Shown here piece after piece: positions 57,343-64,000 of a stretch of 64,000 nt of DNA. Position 1 is the first letter of the stretch, and each line of letters starts with the position of its first letter. The notes under the pieces are model-generated. The model had not been told where the DNA came from. It saw only the letters and a program-made list of their open reading frames with translations, and searched no databases. The DNA comes from Pseudoflavonifractor sp. 524-17 (lineage in GTDB: Bacteria > Bacillota > Clostridia > Oscillospirales > Oscillospiraceae): positions 1-64,000 of the forward strand of contig NZ_QWEK01000014.1 of assembly GCF_009935845.1 (NCBI RefSeq), given 5' to 3'. Both the position numbers and the translations under genes were made by a program.

Positions 57343-60300
57343 TCACCTCACATCAAACGGCGTGGGGCCCTCGCCATGGGGTTCGTCCGGACCATACCAG
57401 GGAGGCGTGTCGTTCTTGACATATGGGTCATCAGACACAAACCACTCGAAATCGCCGAACTTGGAAATATCAGTGGCCACAGCGTCCACGAGGGCGTCGT
57501 AGTAAACCCGGTTGATGTCGCCCTCTTTGCCGAGCTGCTTGACCATCTCGGACTCCAGCCAACGATACCCCTTTGTCCCAGCTGCGGCGTCATATTTCTT
57601 CCAGCCGGTTTTCTTATCCTCAGACTCCCGACATAAGAGCCCACCGCCACAGCCATCCTTAATGGGACAGAATTGCCCCACCTTTCCGATGAAGACGTAG
57701 TCGTGGCCTTTTGTAATGAGCTCGGTTAACTCTTCAGCTCTTGCACATTTTTGTTCCATTTCCGAATTATGCGGAAGTGACGTATTGCAGATGTCTTTCC
57801 AAAGGGCTGCGTGCTCCTTTTCATATGAGGTCACATCCGGCAAATTCTCATTCATGTCCAGATACAGAGCGCCCGTAACGGACTTGGTCTCACACATGTC
57901 GGCGAAGGTGATCTCCTCGTGAGTAAAGAGCTTCTTAAACACATAGGGGATCTGAAACTGGGCGCCGGTTGCCGTCCATTGCCCTCCATGTTTTTTGCAA
58001 TCCTTAAGGATGCCCTTACTGCTGTTGACATACGCCTCCCCGTACAACTTGACGCAGTGTTCGACTGTCGCGTACTTGGCAATGTACACAGCGTTGTTGA
58101 CCAGGCACATACGGTCATAGGTGGCCTCATGCTCGAAAATATAACCGTATATCTTGCCGTACTCCATGACGAACCGGATGATTTCCGGCGTGGCATCCGG
58201 AATCTTGATGGAGTCCGTCTTGATGTGGGCAACCGTAAAGCCCCGTTTCTGGACCTCATGCTTGAGGTTGACCATAAACAGGGCTCCGCGCTTGGCGACG
58301 ATATTGTCTTTGTTTCTGTTGTCCCGAAACGGGTTTTCGAAGCCGGCCGATGTCAGGCCGTAGACAGAATTGATGGCGATTTTCAGAGCCTGGGCCAAGG
58401 CATCCGCAGCACTTTCGTCCGTCAGGTACTTGGCCAATGCGCCATTCAGCATCTTACGAGCTCTGTCGAACTCCTTATGTTTGATGGCGACACGGGCGTC
58501 ACGGATTTCCTGGAATCGCTTGGTGTATTCCGGACCAAACAGCTCCTCGGCAATGATGCTGGAGGGGTGCATGGAAGCGATGTCCAGCAAGGCGATGTTT
58601 CCATACATGCCAGGCTCCGCATAAACATAACCGCCCTCGCCGACTTCCTCACCACGGTAGATGGATTTTCCATTTTCAAACTTGTAGCCCGGGAAGACGG
58701 GCCGCCCTTTTTTGTCAAATGCTGTATACTGATCGTACTTGGAATCCCCCATCGTAAACGGAAGTTCTTCGATCTGGCTCACATCACCCATGTCACGATA
58801 GCGAAACGCGTCCTGTGGGCGCTTGTTGCCGCCAAAGATGATGTGAGCAGTCAGAGTGTTGGTGGTGTCGTTGACCGTCATACCGGCCACGTCCGCCAGA
58901 ATCTCACGAGCGACGAAGTCCGCTTTGCGGGCGTTGAAGACCGCCTCGGTGGCGATGACATCGTTGTCGCAGTATTCCGCGACTTTCTGCCACATACTCT
59001 CAGGAACGGGCTGATCCCAGGGAAGCCCCAGCTCCTGGTGATGAATACCCAGCTCAATCTCCCATTTCTTCAGGCTCTGCTTCTTGGAGCAGAAGTCGTA
59101 AACATCCGTATAAGAGACGTTATAGGCCTCACCAAAGAAGCAGTTATTGCTTTTTACCTTTTTCTCATTGCCAATGATCTTTTGCGAGAGGTTGTAGAGC
59201 TGCTCGTTAGTGTAGCCCATCAGGCGGGCGTAGAGAAGATGGTTGTCATACCGCCGGCAATTAAACCCGACGAGCCTGAATTTCATCAGGCCCTCGATCT
59301 CCTGAGGCGTGGGGTTAATCATCCGAACCACTGTTTTGCCGCCAGCAAACTTCCAGTTCACCAAGAAAAGGTTCGGAAAGATCTCTACATCATAGAAGAC
59401 AAGGTCTGCCTCGTCATTATTAGCGGCGGGGGCATTGTCGGCAGACTTGAACGGCATCTTGTTCACCAGCTTAATGCAGTAGTCGGCCTGGTTGGTACTG
59501 TTGGCTGCAAAGGCCAGGACGGCGTTGCGCATGTCGGTCACGTCATAAGTCATGCCGCTCTCATACGCATCCGTCAAAATTTTGTGGATGAAGTCGATAC
59601 TAGGCTTAGTTGCCGGGTGAATCTCTTTGTTGAGATTTCGCTTGATTTGCACCCTAAGCCCTTTCTCGCTTTGAACCACTTTGGTGTTTACCACGCTGTT
59701 TTCTCCTTTCAACGGTAACCCAGAGCTTATCGTAGCAATAGGCAGGTTATTGCATTTGGTCAGTTTCCGGCGCAGCGAGCTTTTGCCAGTGAAGACCTTT
59801 ACCTCGATATGGTCATCGTAGATACGACTGAGCCTCGCCGGGTCACCGGTGTAGATGTAGTGCAGATGAATGCCGCACCCGCTTTTGCTTACTTCCGCAT
59901 AGGTCGCCGGCCATTTACTCGCCTCGGCCAAATTCCGTTCAAAGGACTTACTCCCCTGCTCGTCCGGAATATCAAAGTCGATGACGATGTGGTTCTCTGG
60001 AAGTTTGACATAGTGGAGCCGTTTGGTATCAAGCTGTGAGAGGTTTTGAGAAACCTTCTCCCATTTCTGGGCCGGTGTCTCTTTTGATGTGGCATACTGG
60101 GCCGGACAGGCGGCGCACTCCTGATCGAAAATAGACTCCGCGGCATCGAATCGGATGCGTCTGCTGGGCACCGGTTCCGTTTTCTCTTCTGGGACCTGTT
60201 CCTCAAACTTCTCCGTCCGAAAACCGCTGTAGTAGCTTCTGACACGGCCTCCGTCCGTCAAGTTGAACCGATTGCTATACTCCCGGAAATAGTTCTTGAG

Positions 60301-61500
60301 CTCTTCCTTGAACACCATTTTTGTCAGCGGATAGGGCACCTTTGCCTCATCACAATAGGTCTTATACATCTCCCACGCTGCTTTCAAACTAGTACCATCT
60401 TCCCGCTTGAACACATGGTAGGAGTCGATGATAAAATTGTAAAAATCGTTAGAGGCCCCTAGCATAGCGATGGGAATGTAACTGTCGTAGTAGCCCGGGT
60501 TATTCAAATATACTTCCCGGCAACGATAAGCGATGGCGCCAAGTTCAAACTGGATCTGCTTGATGAGGGTCTGATATTCATCAGGCGGAAGTTTGTTCCC
60601 CGTGGGAGAAACATCGATCAGCCTGCGAATCAGTCCCGACTTGCCGTCTGTGATCTTTACAGGCTTATTGGTACCCATGATAAGGAACGCTTTAAACCGG
60701 TTGGAATAGGCCGAACGAAACTTCTCATTTACGGTCATCAGTTCATGGGACACCAGGCTATTGATGCGGGTGTTGTCCTCAATGCGGGAGAGGTCACCGT
60801 CGTGCTGGATCGCCACAAGTGGGTTTGAGCGAAATGCCTCCAGCGCGAACGCATTGCTGGAAGAACCCAGGGTTTTGGCGTCGAAGCTAGTGTAATATCC
60901 ATCAAAGAGCTGCTGGACGATTTCAATGATTGTGCTTTTTCCAGTGCCAACCGCGCCATAGAACACCATAAATTTCTGAATCCTTTTGGACTCGCCTGTC
61001 ACGATAGAACCAATGGCCCATTCGATTTTGTGCATCTCCTCTGGAGAATATAAAGTCGATACAAGCCTGTCCCACGCCGGCGTATCCCCTTGCTCCAGAG
61101 GATACGCCAGCGTTTTGCTGGCATAGTCCCTCTTTCCCGTCTTGGTGTTGGAAAATATCAGATTTTCGTCAAGCATATGGAACTGGTCTTTCATCTGCTT
61201 TTGACAGTATTTATGCCAAGTGTCAATCATGCCGCTCTCCGCATCCCACATATGCATGACGCGATAGTTTTCGTCGAGGCGCTTGCAGTTCTTTTCCGCG
61301 TACCGGTCCAGTTCACGGTCGATCAGGTCAACCGCGTCCTGTTCATCAGTCGACCATAATCCCCGTTCCTCAATCCAGATCGCATAGAAATCGCCGCCTC
61401 TAATCATGAGGTCGCTGCTTTTCTTGATGATAAACTTGGGATAGATCTCAATGACGCCGCGTTTACCGATGCGCGTTGAAATCATCAAGAAATCTAGCAT
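57343..61500 (-). CDS. Three-in-one replication protein: SF3 helicase - AEP primase - family B DNA polymerase
   Basis: 1385 aa. Helicase: Walker A GAVGTGKST (182-190), then a D5/SF3-type core (VAIQHDGDLSRIEDNTRINSLVSHELMTVNEK; LIMGTNKPVKI). Primase: DFD metal motif (IVIDFDIPD, 506-512), GCGIHLHYIYTG (541-552) and EVKVFTGKSS (566-575). Polymerase: exonuclease YDVEIFPN (703-710), FNCRRYDNHLL (746-756), YCDNDVIATEAVF (843-855); motif A LLDIASMHPSS (971-981), motif B KIAINSVYG (1040-1048), motif C HIKTDSIKI (1092-1100). The second Asp of motif C (catalytic) is kept. A single gene could prime, unwind and copy DNA. Confidence 0.88.
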   Translation of the reverse strand: MLDFLMISTRIGKRGVIEIYPKFIIKKSSDLMIRGGDFYAIWIEERGLWSTDEQDAVDLIDRELDRYAEKNCKRLDENYRVMHMWDAESGMIDTWHKYCQKQMKDQFHMLDENLIFSNTKTGKRDYASKTLAYPLEQGDTPAWDRLVSTLYSPEEMHKIEWAIGSIVTGESKRIQKFMVFYGAVGTGKSTIIEIVQQLFDGYYTSFDAKTLGSSSNAFALEAFRSNPLVAIQHDGDLSRIEDNTRINSLVSHELMTVNEKFRSAYSNRFKAFLIMGTNKPVKITDGKSGLIRRLIDVSPTGNKLPPDEYQTLIKQIQFELGAIAYRCREVYLNNPGYYDSYIPIAMLGASNDFYNFIIDSYHVFKREDGTSLKAAWEMYKTYCDEAKVPYPLTKMVFKEELKNYFREYSNRFNLTDGGRVRSYYSGFRTEKFEEQVPEEKTEPVPSRRIRFDAAESIFDQECAACPAQYATSKETPAQKWEKVSQNLSQLDTKRLHYVKLPENHIVIDFDIPDEQGSKSFERNLAEASKWPATYAEVSKSGCGIHLHYIYTGDPARLSRIYDDHIEVKVFTGKSSLRRKLTKCNNLPIATISSGLPLKGENSVVNTKVVQSEKGLRVQIKRNLNKEIHPATKPSIDFIHKILTDAYESGMTYDVTDMRNAVLAFAANSTNQADYCIKLVNKMPFKSADNAPAANNDEADLVFYDVEIFPNLFLVNWKFAGGKTVVRMINPTPQEIEGLMKFRLVGFNCRRYDNHLLYARLMGYTNEQLYNLSQKIIGNEKKVKSNNCFFGEAYNVSYTDVYDFCSKKQSLKKWEIELGIHHQELGLPWDQPVPESMWQKVAEYCDNDVIATEAVFNARKADFVAREILADVAGMTVNDTTNTLTAHIIFGGNKRPQDAFRYRDMGDVSQIEELPFTMGDSKYDQYTAFDKKGRPVFPGYKFENGKSIYRGEEVGEGGYVYAEPGMYGNIALLDIASMHPSSIIAEELFGPEYTKRFQEIRDARVAIKHKEFDRARKMLNGALAKYLTDESAADALAQALKIAINSVYGLTSAGFENPFRDNRNKDNIVAKRGALFMVNLKHEVQKRGFTVAHIKTDSIKIPDATPEIIRFVMEYGKIYGYIFEHEATYDRMCLVNNAVYIAKYATVEHCVKLYGEAYVNSSKGILKDCKKHGGQWTATGAQFQIPYVFKKLFTHEEITFADMCETKSVTGALYLDMNENLPDVTSYEKEHAALWKDICNTSLPHNSEMEQKCARAEELTELITKGHDYVFIGKVGQFCPIKDGCGGGLLCRESEDKKTGWKKYDAAAGTKGYRWLESEMVKQLGKEGDINRVYYDALVDAVATDISKFGDFEWFVSDDPYVKNDTPPWYGPDEPHGEGPTPFDVR

Positions 61501-61503
61501 TGT

Positions 61504-61725
61504 TTACTCCCCTTCGCTGTGCTCCAACTTCTTCATCCGAATGGTGAGCCGATAGACCTGCTCCTCCAGCTTTCGCCGCTCAATTTCAGACAAAATAGCG
61601 CAGCCGGCTGCAATTACAGCGATGGCCTTAAAGGCTCTGTTGCTCCGGTTTTGCCTGTTGAACTTGGCCAGGAATTCCCTGGACGGCGTGACTGTCACAA
61701 AAATATGATGAGTGATGTTCTTCAT
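61504..61725 (-). CDS. Small membrane-anchored coiled-coil protein
   Basis: 73 aa. Basic N-terminus (KFNRQNRSNRAFK), one hydrophobic segment (AIAVIAAGCAILSEIE) and a C-terminal coiled coil (RRKLEEQVYRLTIRMKKLE). Directly upstream of the fused polymerase, 3 bp gap. Unknown. Confidence 0.6.
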   Translation of the reverse strand: MKNITHHIFVTVTPSREFLAKFNRQNRSNRAFKAIAVIAAGCAILSEIERRKLEEQVYRLTIRMKKLEHSEGE

Positions 61726-62285
61726 ACGAAACTCCCTTCCCTGATAATTTCGTTCAGATAGCAGTTCATCTGATACCAGATTTCAATGGACCTCATATCA
61801 AAACGGCTATCATTGATGGTGAAGAGACCACCCTCGCCATTTCGCCGATAGTTGCGGTCAAGGAAGCGTTCAAGGACTGCGTCCACATAGCTTCGATTAA
61901 ACCTCGCATCTGTCATGGATCCAAGGCCCAGACTGGTCAGCATATTCCAGAACCATTGGCCGGTTCGGTTACCAATGTCGGGGTTGTCCATCAAATGCTC
62001 TTCGCAGCGAATTGCAAGGGCGGTCATCATTTCCAGGATACTGCACGAACGGTCGTCCAGAAAGCCGGCGACCATCGCGTCACAGTAGTCATACTCGCGA
62101 CCGAACCGATACCTAAGCGCGATGCCGTCTTCGGCCCGGTTGCCGTCCATCGGAATCGTATATACAAATTCCGTATCGTACAGTCTGACAAACAGCTTAC
62201 GATAGGACTTATTAGAATATCGGTCATCGACCACGAGCCGGTACATCCAATCAAAATACTGATCGATTAGTTCGTCTCTGGTCAA
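61722..62285 (-). CDS. Conserved phage hypothetical protein
   Basis: 187 aa, TTG start (AAGGAGGTCTGATCC). MTRDELIDQYFDWMYRLVVDDRYSNKSYRKLFVRLYDTEFVYTIPMDGNRAEDGIALRYRFG...ILEMMTALAIRCEEHLMDNPDIGNRTGQWFWNMLTSLGLG is a recurrent phage protein that I cannot name. Overlaps the next gene by 4 bp. Confidence 0.65.
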   Translation of the reverse strand: MTRDELIDQYFDWMYRLVVDDRYSNKSYRKLFVRLYDTEFVYTIPMDGNRAEDGIALRYRFGREYDYCDAMVAGFLDDRSCSILEMMTALAIRCEEHLMDNPDIGNRTGQWFWNMLTSLGLGSMTDARFNRSYVDAVLERFLDRNYRRNGEGGLFTINDSRFDMRSIEIWYQMNCYLNEIIREGSFV

Positions 62286-62301
62286 GGATCAGACCTCCTT
62301 A

Positions 62302-62874
62302 TCAGCGGTTCGGAGGAAGGGCTTTCTGGAACTCGGCGAACTCACGAAGATCCTCAAGAATCTCGTAGTCGCACCGCCTGGCGTCGTTTCGGACATACAC
62401 ACAGTCCTCCTCATACTCGCCGATGTGCTCTAGGGCGTCACCGACAATTTCCTCCACGTTATCGACGACCTCGCCGTACTCGTCGGCCAGAACACCATCG
62501 GCGAAGCAGGTCAAACTTACCTTGGCGTACTCCTCGCTTTCTCCAAACTCGTCCGGAGAAATCACGTAGGGCAGTTTACCAGGTCTCACCCCCGTTTTAG
62601 GCTCGACTGAGTTGGAATAGTTGGTATATCCGGCCTCCTGTACTCTCTTCGCGTAATCAACGATACTGGGCTTATCCTGTACGACTCCAGGCGCCAACTT
62701 CACTGCCGGTGTCGAAGCAGGCTTCTCCTGTAGCGGCCTGGATTGGGCATAGGCCTCTTTCACCGAAGCAATCTCCTGCTCGGCAATGAATGCATATTTT
62801 CTCTTGGCATAGTACCAGACCGCCGCTCCGCCTACGGCAAGCCCGGCAATGAATGTGGAAATTTTACTCATCAT
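62302..62874 (-). CDS. Membrane-anchored acidic phage protein
   Basis: 190 aa. N-terminal membrane helix MSKISTFIAGLAVGGAAVWYYAKRKYAFIAEQE, Pro-rich linker, then an acidic soluble region with PKTGVRPGKLPYVISPDEFGESEEYAKVSLTCFADGVLADEYGEVVDNVEEIVGDALEHIGEYEEDCVYVRND. ISPDEFGE and LTYF/LTCFADGVLADE are familiar from Clostridia phages; unknown role. Confidence 0.65.
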   Translation of the reverse strand: MMSKISTFIAGLAVGGAAVWYYAKRKYAFIAEQEIASVKEAYAQSRPLQEKPASTPAVKLAPGVVQDKPSIVDYAKRVQEAGYTNYSNSVEPKTGVRPGKLPYVISPDEFGESEEYAKVSLTCFADGVLADEYGEVVDNVEEIVGDALEHIGEYEEDCVYVRNDARRCDYEILEDLREFAEFQKALPPNR

Positions 62875-63034
62875 AGGTACTCTCCTCGTCTTTGATACTC
62901 ATCACAGTGATGGCCAGCCCACCGAACAGCATGGCCGCGCTCAGCAGCAGCCCGCCGGTGATATGGCGCTTCCGTCTTGTATCTAGAACATAGTCGATCA
63001 TGGAGACCAGGTTCGCAAAGCTCTCCATGACCAT
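62864..63034 (-). CDS. Small membrane protein
   Basis: 56 aa from ATG 63034 (GGGAGG upstream; overlaps the stop of the preceding 32-aa gene). MVMESFANLVSMIDYVLDTRRKRHITGGLLLSAAMLFGGLAITVMSIKDEESTYDE; one membrane helix, residues ~26-45. Confidence 0.6.
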   Translation of the reverse strand: MVMESFANLVSMIDYVLDTRRKRHITGGLLLSAAMLFGGLAITVMSIKDEESTYDE

Positions 63035-63132
63035 TACCTCCCGGACGATAGGACGGCTACGCCGCTGACAAGGCACAGGCCAGACATCGTCGCCAACGTA
63101 TAGGACAGCAGGGACCGAAGAATTTTTTTCAT
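63034..63132 (-). CDS. 32-aa hydrophobic peptide
   Basis: From ATG 63132 with AAAAGGAGGAGTAATC: MKKILRSLLSYTLATMSGLC then LVSGVAVLSSGR. Basic start and hydrophobic body, like a signal or membrane peptide. The strong ribosome site and the 1-bp overlap (TAATG) with the next gene argue that it is translated. Confidence 0.6.
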   Translation of the reverse strand: MKKILRSLLSYTLATMSGLCLVSGVAVLSSGR

Positions 63133-63146
63133 GATTACTCCTCCTT

Positions 63147-63695
63147 TTAGTCATAACTTGAAAAATAGTGGTGTTCAATCTGGAACATTGGGACGCCGTA
63201 ATCGCTGTAACGCCTTGTCCGGAAAAATATCACATCGTAGTTGGTTCTATTCTCAATTTCCTCGCGCACAAGCTGTACCAGTTCATCTTTGACCCAACAG
63301 CGGTCAATATAGGGCGACTGTATTCCTGCATATTGATTACGTTGATACACAACATCATAAATGTTATCAGGAAAATGCGGGTCGTCAACGCGGTTGAGAA
63401 CAGTGTCAATCACCAGCCGCTGCCCTTCCTCGCACTCACATCCGGCTTCCGCCATAGTCAACAGCGCTATCAGCGCTATTTCATCATCCGATACAGAGAA
63501 CTTCGCCTCAACCGGCAGTGTTTCCTTGATAGGCGGCGGTGGGATAATGGGAATATATTTCATTTTTGGTGTGGCCGGTCTAATCACAGCAGTAATAGCA
63601 GCAACCTCCTGTGTTTCAATGGGTACGAAAAGTGCATAGGAAAACGTGGTCAGAGAAAAAACCATCATAAGAAGGAAGGCGATACATTTTTTCAT
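63147..63695 (-). CDS. SleB-like cell-wall hydrolase (Hydrolase_2)
   Basis: 182 aa. Signal peptide MKKCIAFLLMMVFSLTTFSYALFV; catalytic domain from ~65: DDEIALIALLTMAEAGCECEEGQRLVIDTVLNRVDDPHFPDNIYDVVYQRNQYAGI, the SleB/CwlJ fold with the catalytic Glu in MAEA. These enzymes cut spore cortex or vegetative peptidoglycan. A secreted version in an early/replication operon, away from the lysis genes, is unusual; it might remodel the host wall. Confidence 0.83.
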   Translation of the reverse strand: MKKCIAFLLMMVFSLTTFSYALFVPIETQEVAAITAVIRPATPKMKYIPIIPPPPIKETLPVEAKFSVSDDEIALIALLTMAEAGCECEEGQRLVIDTVLNRVDDPHFPDNIYDVVYQRNQYAGIQSPYIDRCWVKDELVQLVREEIENRTNYDVIFFRTRRYSDYGVPMFQIEHHYFSSYD

Positions 63696-63708
63696 GTCCT
63701 GCGCTCCC

Positions 63709-64000
63709 TTACATCAAGGACTCATCGTACTGATGGTTGGCCAGCAACGACGTAATATCCCCAACAACATTGAAGTCGAGGATGAAGGAACGTTCATAGC
63801 CGTTCACAAAATCAACTGCCGCAGGACGGCGGACCTCGAACATACCAAAGTCAACAAAGTCATCGCCGACAGGATTTTTAGGATCATAAATCCAGCCCAC
63901 AGCGGCACCCGCTTTCGTACGCTTGAACCCCAGCAGATCATAAACTTCGTTGAGGAATAGATGACCCTGCGCGCGCAGCTTATCCGTTGCCTGCGCTTGA
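63709..64000 (-). CDS. DUF6353-like phage protein (partial; N-terminus off the window)
   Basis: The minus frame is open to the right edge. Visible C-terminus: TDKLRAQGHLFLNEVYDLLGFKRTKAGAAVGWIYDPKNPVGDDFVDFGMFEVRRPAAVDFVNGYERSFILDFNVVGDITSLL, which agrees with what I remember of DUF6353, a phage protein with an N-terminal membrane segment. The GTG at 63900 is an internal codon, not the start. The frame continues past base 64000. Confidence 0.6.
   Translation of the reverse strand, partial: QAQATDKLRAQGHLFLNEVYDLLGFKRTKAGAAVGWIYDPKNPVGDDFVDFGMFEVRRPAAVDFVNGYERSFILDFNVVGDITSLLANHQYDESLM

Noticed and set aside
57919-59718. 599-aa plus-strand open frame
   Set aside because: Antisense of the fused replication gene, whose catalytic motifs prove the minus frame.
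1-64000. tRNA or rRNA genes
   Set aside because: No cloverleaf-like sequences or rRNA segments were noticed by eye; a tRNAscan run would settle it.

Overview
The window is almost entirely a tailed-phage (siphovirus) genome, probably a prophage or phage of a gut Clostridia host (Oscillospiraceae/Lachnospiraceae-like). Nearly all genes lie on the minus strand, so the genome reads from high to low coordinates. Supporting signs are Firmicutes-type AGGAGG ribosome sites, TTG/GTG starts, gene families I know from Clostridia phages, and a Clostridia-type mobilizable element inserted in the phage. No phage integrase, repressor or tRNA gene is visible. Both edges cut phage genes.

Layout in transcription order. 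(1) 64.0-51.3 kb, replication and nucleotide metabolism: a SleB-like cell-wall hydrolase, small membrane proteins, a 1385-aa protein fusing SF3 helicase, archaeo-eukaryotic primase and family-B DNA polymerase, a putative ssDNA-binding protein, a degenerate N6-methylase, an SF2 helicase and a ThyX-like protein. (2) 51.6-46.5 kb: small genes in repeated promoter/leader/terminator cassettes, three all-alpha nucleotide-pool or modification proteins (two MazG-like, one DUF1599), and an ADP-ribosylation module (NADAR, DUF3990 and a partner). (3) 46.5-46.1 kb: a repeat-rich, AT-rich non-coding stretch that could be a replication origin. (4) 46.0-38.9 kb: an unknown 342-aa protein, two PD-(D/E)XK nucleases, a YonO/QDE-1-like single-subunit RNA polymerase, a structured non-coding region, HNH, SH3 and connector-like genes. 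(5) 38.9-25.8 kb: a ~13.1-kb mobilizable element. (6) 25.8-0 kb, virion genes: toxin-domain proteins with an HYGVKGMKWGVRR-type tag, TerL, portal, protease-capsid fusion, connectors, tail tube, chaperones, lysin, tape measure, Dit, tail endopeptidase and receptor-binding proteins.

The inserted element carries TnpW, DnaC-like, RepA, MobA/MobL relaxase, three sigma-like proteins, TnpV and a large serine recombinase. Its cargo is an ACGX-type radical-SAM peptide (RiPP) operon with nitroreductase and PNPOx-ferredoxin, followed by a macrodomain/SirTM pair, under a divergent HxlR regulator. The element sits between 10-bp direct repeats that are the Shine-Dalgarno sequence of a phage toxin-domain gene.

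Most striking are the related N-terminal tags (HYGVKGMKWGVRR-type) on a papain-like toxin-domain protein, an Ntox50 protein, a basic 133-aa protein and, in diverged form, the RNA polymerase. I infer a possible signal for packaging cargo into the capsid and delivering it with the DNA. Function calls rest on motifs and remembered family patterns; no database search was run.
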